Origin: Sipunculus nudus
Lineage: Eukaryota; Annelida; Sipuncula; Golfingiida; Sipunculidae
DNA length: 64,000 nt
Assembly: GCA_026874595.1 (NCBI GenBank)
Contig: CM049310.1
Location: forward strand, 2,604,001 to 2,668,000
Direction of reading: 5' to 3'
This document shows, in pieces, positions 1 through 11,420 of this stretch (position 1 is its first letter; each line of letters opens with the position of its first letter). Position numbers and translations under genes: made by a program. Under the pieces are notes generated by a model. It was not told the DNA's origin. It made no database searches and saw only the letters and a program-made list of their open reading frames with translations.

Positions 1-363
1 TATTGGGTGTTTTGATCCTTGGATTAATTTTAACACATGTATTAGTTTTATAGCTGAGAATACTTTTCTTTTTTTCCTGATACCATTTAAAAAAATATAA
101 ATATTCAAATTTTTCCTATTAGTGCTGTGGATATAATTTTCACAGCATGTACACATTAACATTTCATCTGTTAAAATCTGAAATTTGAAATCAATTGATC
201 AAAAACTGTAGATTTTATTCAAGTTTCCAGGTACCATGTCTTCATTGTTTGCATCAGATCAGTATAAATGCAGTGTACTGGGCAGTTACATAACACCTTC
301 AGGTCTGACCTACTGCCACTGTGAGTGTCTGGGTCAGCCTTGGTCAGGCAGTAATTACCAGAG

Positions 364-451
364 AGCCTCTCTTTCTCTCTCTCTCTGGCAGTCTAGGTCT
401 CTCTTTCTCTCTCTTTCTCTCCTCTGCTTTTTCTCTTTCTTTCTCCATCTT

Positions 452-491
<40 letters not shown>

Positions 492-510
492 TCTCTACTT
501 TCCTCCCTTG
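364..510. repeat. (CT)n microsatellite
   Basis: This is an almost pure CT/TTTCTC low-complexity tract inside the X repeat. It opens reading frames on both strands made only of Ser/Leu/Phe or Arg/Glu, which are not genes. Confidence 0.9.
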
Positions 511-1009
511 CTCCCTCCATCCCATTCTGTTGACAGGTACTATAAACTAGATACATTAGCTATAAATGTTGATGCAATTTAGAAATGTGAATCAACTGAA
601 ATATTCACAATCACATGTATGTTATACTGTAGATTTATAGTAACATTCGGAAACTTGGATTAAAATTATGTAATGAAAAAAAGGAATAAATTCAAATATT
701 GTTAATTTTTCCTTGGCTCAGTAGAATAGGGAAAAAAATTATTTGCTTTGCTTCTCCATCTTTCTTTCTGTTTTAAATATTTAATGTTCATGAATAAACT
801 TTTTTTTATAAGCACTGTTGAATTAAATTTCATATCCTGTATGTATATGCAAGGGTGTTGTAACTCTCACCATCCTCTTCTTCACCCCACTGAGGCTTTG
901 CTCCTTGGCACTGTGAACAATAGTTCTATGGCTATTGCATAAAATTTAATAATTAAAGAAAATATCTACAGAGAGACAGAGGCATTGTAACTCTGATCAT
1001 AACACAACA

Positions 1010-1029
1010 CCCCCCCCCCCCCCCCCCCC
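1010..1029. repeat. Poly-C run of 20
   Basis: An uninterrupted run of 20 C residues. Similar runs of 13-16 occur at 19814, 29165, 29490, 51841, 55700 (as G), 60440 and 60862 (as G). Confidence 0.95.
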
Positions 1030-1869
1030 ATCAAGTCATTGCACCTGTGGAATGAGGACGTTATGGCAACTGTATACATATCATAAAATTGATAAAAAAA
1101 GGTTTACCAAATAAATTGGATCTCATCAGACAAATGTGTAAACTGTTGAACTGTCAACAGCTTATCAAAAAGGTAACCAATGGAAAGGCATGGTCAGGTC
1201 TCAAATATTATTTGCAACATTTTCTTCAATCATATAAACCAACCATGGCCTAGATTACCTCTTCCTCTCAAACATTATCTACATTTCATCATATTTTTAA
1301 GATTTTAACCTTCCAGGTGGTTCAGTACTGTTGACCATTTGTCCATAGGTACCTATGTACATGCCAGAAATTATGTCAATATTGTGTAATATGTAGCGTG
1401 AGGGGCATCAAAATAATGCACCTTGTCAAGACCGATCTTGTCAAGATATTATGCCATACAGTCACAAATTCATAAATCCCCTCATCAGTATAGTTAATCA
1501 TAACCTTTTATCTGTCAAATTGAAGTCTTGCAGTTTTCCATACACTATAGATCCTTCAACAAATAGCCTTATCATCATTATACCACTGCTTAGCATACTG
1601 TCATTGCATTCATATTTGCTCAAATAAATTGCTTTTTTCGACCCCTCCCAAATAAATAAAAAATAAACCACTCTATTTTACTCCATATTAATCCATCAGT
1701 CAGGTTATTTCATATATCATTTACTCACATATTACATTATATTCCTTTATAAAACCCAACATGACCATGATATTCTAAGCTTTATCTACTGAATATAGTA
1801 TCACAATGGTGATACATTTATAGTCCAATCAGGATCAGGTGAGCGCCGTGACCCATGGGTCCCTTGTTT

Positions 1870-3885
1870 TCCTGTAAGTACTGTGGATTTAATTTTCTCA
1901 GCATGTTTTTGTTAGCATTTTGTCTGTTAACACCAAAAATTTGAAACCAGTTGATCAAAAACTGTAGATTTTATTCAAGTTTTCAAGCACCATGTAACAT
2001 ATTGTTTACATCAGGCTAGTGTTATGCAGTTTGCAAGAGCTCAGCTCCCCAGCTTAAGCTCTCAGTTCGTAAAATTTGGCATACATCTAGATGTCTCCAA
2101 AATCCCCTATCATGCCAAGAATTTGGTCACTAGGACTTAATACCTTTGAGATATTAATGAAAAACTTCATTTTTCCATTAAAAACCCATTGTTACACTTC
2201 AATACTGCCTAATATCAAAACCACTTATCTGACTTTAATTATATATAATATACATGTTTTTCTATACATTCTCTGTGCACATGCCAGAAATGATGTCAGT
2301 ATTGCGTAATTGTTTTAAGTTGTGGGCCCAAACATAATGCACTTTGTAAAAAATCAAGAAATATATTTACTCCCTTAACAAGGGGCTTGCTGAAGCTAGA
2401 GATTTTTTGTCAGGGATGTAACAGTATTTAGTCAAGATTCAATTGAATACCCAAAATTAGTTCTGAATTTTTAAAATTTTATAAGTTATTAGTATAAATA
2501 TAAAATTAGTACCTTAAATTTTGCCCAACTTTGACCATTTCACTTTTGTTTCATGTGAGCTCTGTTTATATAATTTTCATATCATGCACACATAAGGATT
2601 TCAGCTTTTTAGTTTAGAAAGCTGAAAGAAATTGGCCAAAAATTGTAGCTTTTATTAATGTTTTTATGAGACCATGTCAGACCTTGGCTCTCTCCAGCCA
2701 CTCTTGAGTCACCTGTATGTTGACCTTGTTGAACTTTCAGCAAATTATGCACGCTTGAGGCGAGGCATATACTTGGGCAGCCAGGCAGCTTATGGCCAGC
2801 CACAGTTGATCCTGGTGTCCAACCCAACTCATCTAGTAGTTTTAACCAACAACATAACAATAAACAATAAATTAATAAATTTTTATTGGTTTTTAATAAC
2901 AAATTAAAGAAAAATAGAAAAGGAATTTGTTAGTTTATAATAATAGGGAATTAACTTGCAGTTACTGATGATATAAGAATCTTGTATCGATGGATAGAAT
3001 GTCACGTATTCCAAATAACACCATGCAGTCACCTATGGCATTTTTCAGTTCAATTTTAATAATAAAAAAGTAAATCATATTATTCATTACTAATCATTAG
3101 GGATCATATGAAGGAAATTAATGATAGACAAAGATGCAGTTGATAATATTAATCTAGATTCCTACTGTGTCTAGTGTGTACATTGATGTGAAATTAGTCC
3201 AAAATGAATATATCACATTTATTTTTTTTAACATAAATAAAAGCCATAAAACTTATGATCATTATTTAAATGTGTGAATTTTGTACATTCTGGATTCTCA
3301 ACACCGTTTGGTAAAAACTGAATAAATACCAGACATGGTGGGAATACTTTGTAATTGTATTTAAATACGAATATGAATATGTACTCCATTATAAAATTTC
3401 TTGCATAAAGAATGGGAATTCAGGTAAAAATGAAAGTATATGAATACCAGTGCAAATACTTTCCAAATGTATTCATGAATGCATTCATGAATATATTCTT
3501 TAATATTATTTTAATAATCATTTCAGTTATATTTCATTTTAAAAATCATACGATTCTCTTATTATTTTTAAATAATATCTGGGACAATATTTGTATTTTT
3601 TTAAATAAATAGTTAAACTCTTATATTATATGTTCTGCTTATAAGTTATATGGCCAAGTCAAAATCTGTGTGACAATAGTACTCCATTTGTTAATAAAAT
3701 AAATGAAATCAATTCTCTTCTCTGTCTCCAAAGGTACTATCAAAATCATACAGAAGCTAAACAACAACAACTCATAATACAGCTTATACTTATTACCACA
3801 CAAAACCAGCATGAGCCTCATTTCTAAATCATATTTTTTTATCATATATAATAGCTGAGCGCCGTGACCCATAGGTCCCTTGTTT
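1870..3885 (+). repeat. Family X dispersed repeat, copy 2
   Basis: This is about 2 kb, similar along its length and in the same orientation to 21940-23962, with the same order of blocks and small indels. Internally it contains units that themselves resemble each other (blocks near 1870 and near 2555 both begin with a CCTG...CTGTGGAT or CTCTGTT...ATAATTTTCA motif). It ends with AGCTGAGCGCCGTGACCCAT and CCCTTGTTT at 3885. No protein of a transposon is encoded, so this is a non-autonomous element or a piece of one. Confidence 0.7.
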
Positions 3886-4890
3886 GTACAGAAGCTGAAT
3901 ATGCTCTCTCCAAGTCAGATTAGAGCCAATGATTACACCTAATAATTTCGTACTCTGGATAGGATGTAATGTGATATTATTTATAATGATCTCTAAATTG
4001 GGAGACCGGGTTTTCTGATTTTGGCCGAGTACAATTACCGTATATTTTACAGGGTTTATACAAAGTCGGTGATTATGTAACCACTAAAGAGCGATGTCAA
4101 TAAGTTTCTGAAGGCGGTTAGTCGCCTCAGTAGGTGAATCTGAGGAAGTATATATTGAGATGTCATCCGCATATATCATACATTTTTCCTTTAAATATTT
4201 AGGCAAGTCATTAATATACACAAGGAATAAAACCGGACCTAGAATTGTGCCTTGAGGGGTCCCGTTATTCAAAACGCACTCTTTAGAGAGTTCTCCATTC
4301 ACACATACTAATTGTCTTCTGTTAGACAAATAATTTTTAAACCAAATAAGTTCAGTATCGATGACGCCCGTTTGTTTTAGTTTGCTTAATAAAATTGAAT
4401 GATGTAGGCTGTCAAATCCTTTCCTTATGTCCATGAAGCAAGCTGCAGTAATTTTATTATTGTTCATTTTTGTTAAACATTCATCTATTATTATGTGCAG
4501 TCCGAGAGGCGCAGATCTGTTTGAGAGATAAGCAAATTGTTTATCCAAGAATACTTTATTTTTACAGAAAAAGGAAATTCAGTTATGTTTGACGAATGAT
4601 TTCAATATCTTAGGTATATGACCAATGATAGATATTGGTCGATAATTATTTGGGTCACTCTTCTTACTGGAGCCTTTATAAATAGGAACGATCTTGGCAG
4701 TTTTCCAATCATTAGGGAGCATACCACTTTGAAGAGAACAATTAAACAGATACGCAAGACTTTGTGAAATGAATGGAGCGGCTATTTTTAGAAGAATACC
4801 AGACATATCAAGAATATCGTCAGAGATACGAGGGCTAATTTTTAATAATTGTGATAAAACGAAATTTGTTGAATTTGTTGAAAAATTTTA
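3886..4890 (-). mobile_element. Non-LTR retrotransposon fragment A (reverse transcriptase)
   Basis: The minus strand encodes most of a reverse transcriptase. It includes the N-terminal block ending in NNYRPISIIG (about 4630-4660), the FMDIRKGFDSLHHSIL block, GTPQGTILGPVLFL, and the catalytic YADD box at 4162-4173. A stop just after DIAL (about 4084) interrupts the frame. Beyond it the same protein continues with LLGVIIGSNLTWREH to base 3886, where it meets the end of an X repeat. A frame break also lies near 4570. The element is 5'-truncated, lacks its endonuclease and is dead. The clade is APE-type (CR1/Jockey-like), not resolved further. Confidence 0.85.
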
Positions 4891-4894
4891 ATCA

Positions 4895-6850
4895 GTTCAT
4901 GTGATTAACATGGAAACCGTTATGTTTTATTTTTTTCTGAGAGAATGTCATTACTGATGGTGTCGAAACATTTCTTGAGATCGAAGAAGCAAGCTCCTGT
5001 GAAACGTTTAGTATCAATTGCATGGAGCCATTTGTCCACAACTTTATGTAAACTTGTTTGAGTCGAATGGTTTTTCAAGAAAGCAGATTGATCATGAGTT
5101 ATTATGTCATGTTGATTTAAGTGGTATAGAATTTGAACATGAAGAACCTTTTCAAATATGCATGCTAAATGGGGAAGAACAGAAATAGGCCGATAATTAT
5201 TAACATCTTCTTTGGATCCTTTACCTTTGTATATTGGAGTGATTCCTGCGGATTTCCATTCAGTAGGGAAGGTAGCTTCACTAATACACCGATTAAATAA
5301 GGTGGCTAAGCCGACGCATAATATATGTGAGGTTATTCTCACCAGTTTGGAATCTATGCCGTTGGCATCGATTTTACTTTCGACAGATAGGCTTGTTAGA
5401 AACTACTGTACTAGAGAGGAAGTAATGAGATTAAATTCAAAGTTACTGGACAATTTTTGGACGAAGGAAATTTGTCAGACAGTTGAAGGCCAACATCAGC
5501 AAAGTGTTTGGCCGCTTCTTCAATATTAATGTGCCGGAGATCAATGCTATTCTGAGCTTTCTTTAAGATGCTGGTCACAACGTTCCATATCATTTTCTTG
5601 TTCATACCAGCTTGGCCTATCATAGTCATATAAAATCTACGTTTAAGTTGATTGATTTTAATATTAGCTAAATTTCGAAGTTGTGTATAAATAACTAAGT
5701 CAGTCTCAATGTTGTTTTTGAGCCATTTTTTTCAAGAAGTCACGTTGCCTCATAATTTCTCTTGTTTCGTTGTCAATAAAACAAGGTTTTTGAGATTTTA
5801 CTCTGACTTGTCTGATTGGTGCATGCCTATTACAAACATAGAGAAAGGCTTCTTTCCAGAGAGTCCAAGCATCGTTTACATCAGATGCAGTGAGCATGAT
5901 GCGGATAAGTAAATGTTTTATTCTTTTTAAGTTATCAAGGAAGGCTATTTCATTAAATTTCCTGTATGATCGTCGAAGGTATGTGTGATGTAACCGATCT
6001 TTTGTATGCAAAGATTCAGATTGAAGGTAAGTAAATATTGCATAGTGATCAGTGAGGGAGGTTTTATACACTCCAGAGAACTTATGATTTTGTGGGTTGG
6101 ATGTTATAATTACTAAATCGATAGTACTAGAAGAGGTCTGAGTCACATGAGTAGGTTCACCAATTAGCTGCTCTAAATCAAAGAGGTTACATAGGGACTT
6201 TAGTGGGTTGTGGTGTTTATCGTTCTTGCAGTCAGTGTTAAAATCTCCGATTAAAATAATGTTTAGGCATAGCGAGAGGGAATGTTCTTCGAATTAACAA
6301 AGATTCGAAGAAGGAGGGAGGGCGGTAAAAAGCGCCTATAAGAAAGGAGCCCTTGTAGGGACTTTTAATATTAATCCATAGGTTTTCGATATCGTCCATA
6401 CGTAACTCGGGCACAAATGTTGAGGTGAGGTGGTCCCTTGTATATACTATTAAGCCACCTCCGTGCCTGTTACGATGTCTTTTAAACATATTGAAACCTT
6501 AGATTGATAACTCGTGATGACATACTGTGTCGTCTAACCAGGTTTCAATGAGGCATAGTACGTCAATATGCTTTTTTATGTAACAGATCTTCGATCTGTT
6601 CAAATTTGGGGAGTAGGCTACGTACATTCAAATGAAAAACAAGGATATTTGACTGCAAATTTGTTGTATATATGGTTGAGTTTTGTGATAACGTAGAATT
6701 TGGTGAGCTTAATACGTTTAACTAAGAAGCAGATTGCGGAGGAGGCAGCTTAGCTTCACTTCAGGGGGATGAGACATTCAAGTTATGGTCATCGCTGGAA
6801 GCTCCATTCAGTGTAGGAGACAAGTTCGTGCTTGATATTTCCGATTGTGT
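4895..6850 (-). mobile_element. Non-LTR retrotransposon fragment B (endonuclease and start of RT)
   Basis: Read on the minus strand, an APE-type endonuclease begins near 6640 (LNVRSLLPKFEQIEDLL), continues with HGGGLIVYTRDHLTSTF, then IGAFYRPPS, and later SSSTIDLVIITS and the SLTDHYAIF block around 6050-6150. A reverse transcriptase start follows, with WKSAGITPIYKGKGSKEDV, NNYRPISVLPHL and CFFDLKKCFDTISNDIL, breaking off at about 4920. The frame is broken in several places (near 6250, 5700, 5400). The RT blocks duplicate those in fragment A but with a different sequence. The two are therefore separate elements placed head to tail, not one element. Confidence 0.82.
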
Positions 6851-7180
6851 CACTTTTGACTCTAGTTAAAAGACCAAGTATTTCAGACTAAAATTTATTT
6901 TATTTGGAAAAAAGAAACAACAGAAAATATATTATTAACTGACATGTATAATGAATCCAGTTACTCCACAAATAAAGAATTCACAACTTACGTTTACCAT
7001 GTCCTTCATTTTAAAATAACAGCACTATTATACGTACATATGTAACTACGATTTTATGTCTCCAAATGCATGAATTTCATATGGTGGGTAATTTAAACTT
7101 CTAGAATAACGTTGTGTCTTTGAATTTAAGTAAATTTACTATATATCAGTTGCTGTATAGAATAGACTGGAGGACGTCTA

Positions 7181-7182
7181 AA

Positions 7183-7228
<46 letters not shown>
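7181..7228. repeat. (TA)n microsatellite
   Basis: About 24 TA dinucleotides in a row, followed by a TATG/TGTA-rich decay zone to 7270. Confidence 0.95.
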
Positions 7229-7230
<2 letters not shown>

Positions 7231-7271
7231 ATATTTGTATATATATGTATACATGTATGTATGTATATGTT

Positions 7272-7425
7272 ACAGCCAATCTGTGCAATCAGTCATTTTA
7301 TGAAATGCCTAAACATTACCGGCCTTTCGCGTAATGCCTTGTGACCACCAGTCATTATGTGAGATGAATAATAAAATGTTCAGTCATTTAATGAAATGAC
7401 TGAAAATTAAGGGTCATAATAACAC
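7272..7425 (+). repeat. Palindrome-rich repeat, left arm of an inverted pair
   Basis: Contains CAGTCATTTAATGAAATGACTG (7381-7402), a near-perfect palindrome, plus a GGCATTACG-type block seen in reverse (GCGTAATGCC, 7329-7338). The order of blocks matches the reverse complement of 12570-12780. A short perfect hairpin (TTGCCTGA...TCAGGCAA) lies just downstream at about 7430-7452. It looks like a MITE or foldback-type end; the family is not recognised. Confidence 0.6.
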
Positions 7426-7565
7426 AAGTTGCCTGACTGCAAATCAGGCAATCTGTGTAACAGGTAAATTAGTGAGATATGAGCTGGTTTTTAATCAAGA
7501 AGTTATTTAAACAAATTTTCAATTGTTTTTCCGCTGAGTTGAGTATTGTTATGGTATCTCCTATC

Positions 7566-7645
7566 ACTTGGGTTGTCAGGTAGCCATTAGCAGTTAGTAG
7601 TGGTGGGGAAAGCCTCCATGTTTGTGTTAGTTTAGCAGGGGACTG
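7566..7645 (+). repeat. Margin repeat of element C, upstream copy
   Basis: Shares the order TTGTCAGGTAGCCATTAGCAG, AGTAG-rich block and AAGCCTCCATGTTTGTGTTA with 11334-11405. The motif TTTAGCAGGGGACT (7631-7644) also recurs at about 11313. Confidence 0.7.
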
Positions 7646-8562
7646 GGATACCACACATCAATGGTCCCCTTGGGTAGCAGTAGTGAGTGGGTACTTGCTA
7701 CAGTGTTGTCAAAATGGTTGATGTGACGCGCCTAGTGTGGTATTTGCACTGGTCGTGCTTGTCACTTCCCGCTTTCAGTTATCCCCGCTGGGCAGCAGCA
7801 ATGATGAAAAAGAGAGCCAACTGCGTAAGTCTCTCTCTGCCAGCACAGAGCTTCCCTATCAGCAAGCCATATGCAGTGTCTCCACACGGCGACACATTGA
7901 AACTGAGCACCCTTCGGACCACTGGGGATTCGGAGAAGGTTTGGCACCCATACATGCAGGTCTACCTGCGCGTGGATATGCCCTGGTGTCTATGAACTAA
8001 ACTCCCAGTTATTGGTTAAATAGCTCCACTGCTTTGTGGATCTCCCTCTCGAAAGAAAGGCTAAGGGAGTGAAAGCTGACAGAAAATCTGGACCCAGAGT
8101 CAAAAAGGCAGCTCGAGGCTGTATTCAGAAATGTCCTGGCAACTCCTGCGTACTGGCATCTTCCTTTCCATTGGACTATATCCATGACGTGGAGAGGGGG
8201 ACCCGCTACCCGAGTAACAGCCTGTCCTCCATACTCACCTACCCAGGCTTTTTTTCGCACTGGAGAGGACACTCCAGCTTCCCTTCACAACACGGGAAGC
8301 AGCAGTTTTCCGGTTATAGGTCAAAACTCGATTGGCGTAGAGTTAGACGCCAGGGGCTGCTTCCGACGACAGGAGAGGCCATCGCGTCTCATTGAGCAGC
8401 TATCGCCAGACTTAAGCTGGGCAAACCCAAACCAGGAAGGTGCTGCTTTGCCACGGTCCGTTAGCTTTACCGGGTACGTGAGGTTTAGGGTGAAAACCGA
8501 CAAGCGGATCGACAACTGTGCACTAAGCAATGAAAAGAAGGAAACAAATACTCCTGCCATAA

Positions 8563-9240
8563 AGCTGAGCACTCGAAATGTCAGGACCATCACCGACTCT
8601 TGCAAGACTGCAGTAATTGACATTGTGCTGAGCAGACTGCAGATGGACATAGTCGCCCTGCAAGAGACTAGACTCCCAGGGACAGGAGGAGTGAGAGAGA
8701 AAGGCTTCTCTTTTTTTCGGCAGGGGAAACCCCAAGATAAAGCCAGAGATCACGGAGTGGGATTCGCTTTTGGGAACGGCCATATTCGGATGCATCACCG
8801 CACCTACAATGGATCTGAGAGAATCCTGTCCTTTAACTTAACTCCTCAGTTGGACAAGTCCACCTTATAACTGCCTATGCACCAACATTGACATCCTCGG
8901 CAGACCAAGGACAGGTTTTATGAAGACCTCAAAGCTCTTATCAAAAACATCACAGCAAAGGAGGCATTCTTCATCCTTGGTGACTTCAACGCTTAAGTAG
9001 TTGCTGACCACAGCTCCTTGCCCTTGTGTTTGGGGACGTTCAGGACTAGCAAGATTAATGAAAATGGCCAACGTCTCAGCGAGCTCTGCTGCCTCCACGG
9101 AGACATTCCCGATCGAAACACTGGCACCAGCTTGATCTGATTCTCACACGGTATTCCACACGATAAACCTGCAAACCCTTCGGGCAGCCCGCAGCAAAGC
9201 TCAGCAGAATGCCTGACGTTGTACCAACCAGAAATGGATA
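8563..9240 (+). pseudogene. AP-endonuclease domain of element C, disrupted
   Basis: Begins with STRNVRTITDSCKTA, followed by DIVALQETRLPGTGG (an endonuclease block with the catalytic Glu), then GVGFAFGN. The frame shifts near 8860. It resumes as TAYAPTL and FYEDLKALIKNI, and reaches ILGDFNA at about 8975-8995, where a TAA follows directly before VVADHSS. In this family the endonuclease nicks the target DNA to prime reverse transcription. Here at least one frameshift and one stop make it non-functional. Confidence 0.82.
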
Positions 9241-9390
9241 AGGCTTTGCTCATAGAAACAGATTGCAGTTGACCCAGGCATCATCAAGGGAATATATGAT
9301 GGAATCAAACAGGCACCGGGCCCAGCACAGAAGCAATCGGCCCCACTGAAGTCTGCAAAAGGTGAAATAATCCAGGACAAAGCACACAAA

Positions 9391-10480
9391 ATGGAGCGCT
9401 GGGTAGAGCACAACTCCGAGTTGTATGCCCGGGTCAATCAAGTCTCTGAAGACGCCCTGGAGTGCATGCCCATCCTGGAGGAGCCTGACAGCGAACCAGC
9501 CCTCAAAGAGCTCAAGGAAGCACTGAAGTCACTTCCAAATGAGGTTCTGAAGTGCTGTACCGACGTTGCAATCCAGGAGCTGCACGACATTCTCTGTCTC
9601 TGCTGGAAAGAAAAGGAAGATGACAACATAGTCACACTGTATAAGAACAAAGGCGTCATGAGCGATTGTAACAACTATCGCGGCATTTCCCTCCTCAGCA
9701 TCACTGGGAAGCTGTTCGCCCGGGTCGCCCAGAAGAGGCCTAAGATTTTAGCAGGAAGAGTCTACCCAGAATCCCAGTGTGTCTCCCGCGCGAAAAGGTC
9801 TACAATCGACAAGGTCTTTTCCGTCAGGCAACTGCAGGAGAAATGCAGAGAACAAAGACAACTACTGTTACTAGTTTACATAGACCTGACAAAAACGTTC
9901 GACTTAGTTCGAGTAGGGACATCCTCTTCAAGATCCTCCCTTAGATCGAATGTCAACCCAAGCTCCTCAGCATCATAACGTACTTCCGTGACAAAATGAC
10001 AGGTACCAAGGTCTATGACAGCTCGACATCAGAAGCCTTTGCCATCCGAAGTGGGTTAAAACAAGGCTGCGTCCTTGCACCGACACTGTTCGGCATCTTC
10101 TTAGCTGTCCTTCTAAAGCATGCTTTTGGATCCGCTACCGAAGGTATCTACCTCCGAACGAGGTCAGACGGGAAATCTTCAGCCTCACCAGGCTAAGAGC
10201 AAAGTTCAATTGAAGGGGATCTCCTCTTTGCAGATAATGCAGCAGTCACAACCGACTCTGCTGAAGACCTGCAGAAGCACATGTCCCAATTCATTGCAGC
10301 CTATCAGGCCTTCGGACTCACGATCAGCCCGAAGAAAAACGCAAATGGTGGGGCAGGATGTGGACACTCCACCGGACATCAGAATCTCAGATTACCAGCT
10401 CGAAGTCGTGCACGACTTCGTCTACCTGGGTTCACCGATCTTTGACTCCCTCTTTCTTGAGACTTAGCTGAAAAAGCGTA
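9391..10480 (+). pseudogene. Reverse transcriptase domain of element C, disrupted
   Basis: An open frame from 9391 to 9978 contains CNNYRGISLLSITGKLFARV, PESQCVSRAKRSTIDKVF and VYIDLTKTFDLV. After a shift the protein continues with SEAFAIRSGLKQGCVLAPTL (about 10029-10090). After another shift it reaches LFADN at 10224-10238, where the catalytic pair normally reads DD. The second Asp has become Asn, which alone would abolish polymerase activity. The C-terminal side (VVHDFVYLGSPIFDS) is recognisable at about 10400-10450. Confidence 0.85.
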
Positions 10481-10559
10481 TTGGCAAGGCAGCCACCACC
10501 ATGTCGAGGTTGACCAAGAGAGTGTAGAACAACAGCAGTCTGACAGAACACATCAAGAT

Positions 10560-11140
10560 CCAGGTCTACAGAGCCTATGTTGTGAGCACCTTGTTGTATG
10601 GCAGTGAGGCCTGGCCACTACGCGCCCGTCACAAGCATAGGCTGAATACCAAACACTGCTGCATGAAGAGAGCTGAAATCCCAAGGAAACACGCCGTACT
10701 CAAACAAAGACGCATGCGATGATTCGGACACGTCATGAGAATAGACGAAGGTCGCATCCCCGAGGATCTCCTTTACGGTGAACTGGTAAAGGGATCGAGC
10801 AGGCCCCACAGGCGGACCCCAACTCCGCCACATGCATGTCTGCAAGTGAGACTTGAAGGCCATGGGCATCGAACTGAACAACTGGGAAACGACCGCCTCA
10901 GAACGAACAACCTGAAGGCAGACAGTACAGAAAGGCCTCACCAGGTTCAAAGATACCCTAGCTCAGCAATTCAAAGCCAAGAGACAGAAGAGGAAAGTCA
11001 GAAGCCAAACCGGCAGAACAGCATCAGAGTTCCAGTGTACTCGCTGTGGGAGAGACTGCCAGTCCCGCATTGGCCTGACCAGCCATACAAGACGCTGTTC
11101 CAGAATATCCATCTAGGACGCAATTTCACAGTCTTATAAG
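10560..11140 (+). pseudogene. C-terminal region of element C with zinc-finger motif
   Basis: The sequence encodes QVYRAYVVSTLLYGSEAWPL near 10560, and a GHVMRIDEGRIPEDLLYGEL block at about 10728-10790, a hallmark of the family's RT tail. Near 11029-11100 it encodes a finger with Cys-x2-Cys (CTRCGRDC) and a downstream His and Cys (LTSHTRRC). Several frame changes occur in between, so the segment is a relic. Confidence 0.8.
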
Positions 11141-11333
11141 ACTGAAGGATGCCTACTTGCGACAATGAACCCCTACACAAATGCATAAGCTGAGCAGGGC
11201 TATGGGACTAAGAAAAATGACCACCTAATAAATTTAAGAAGGGAGTAATCACCAGTGAGTAGCTACAAGAAAACCCTACCACAATGTGCATGTATTTGCT
11301 TAGCAGGGGACTAAGATACGTTCTATAACACGG

Positions 11334-11405
11334 GCTATCAGGTATTCATCAGCAGTGAGTAGCAGTGCGAAAAAGCCTCCATGTTTGCGTTAGTTTACAG
11401 GTCTT
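11334..11405 (+). repeat. Margin repeat of element C, downstream copy
   Basis: Matches 7566-7645 in block order (CTATCAGGTATTCATCAGCAG, GTAGCAGT, AAAGCCTCCATGTTTGCGTT). Its position close to the end of the retrotransposon suggests it belongs to the element's untranslated ends or to the insertion site. Confidence 0.65.
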
Positions 11406-11420
11406 GGATTCCAAGCTCTA

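Larger units (their letters stand above)
1..1869 (+). repeat. Family X dispersed repeat, 5'-incomplete copy
   Basis: This stretch resembles the internal units of the copy at 1870-3885, for example the block around 110-270 matches 1875-2010 and 22620-22700, and 1350-1440 matches 2270-2350. It ends with the family's terminal palindrome (GACCCATGGGTC, about 1849-1860) followed by CCCTTGTTT. It has no coding capacity. The 5' end lies outside the window, so full length is unknown. Confidence 0.6.
7560..11200 (+). mobile_element. Decayed non-LTR retrotransposon C (endonuclease, RT, zinc finger)
   Basis: A 5' leader without clear coding is followed by three decayed coding segments in order: endonuclease (8563-9240), reverse transcriptase (9390-10480) and a C-terminal part ending in a C-x2-C zinc-finger-like motif. 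The proteins resemble the abundant family annotated in animals as 'craniofacial development protein 2-like'. The element is more GC-rich than its surroundings. Similar blocks of about 75 bp occur at both margins (7566-7645 and 11334-11405), so the true limits may be close to those points. Confidence 0.85.

Noticed and set aside
236-556. Ser/Leu-rich and Arg/Glu-rich small proteins
   Set aside because: They arise from a CT microsatellite read in both directions.
2091-3872. Small frames inside family X repeats
   Set aside because: The matching positions in the copy at 21940-23962 do not keep the frames, so they are not conserved coding sequence.
7687-8400. Overlapping frames before element C's endonuclease
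   Set aside because: They overlap each other on both strands and show no domain; they fit a decayed 5' leader of the retrotransposon.
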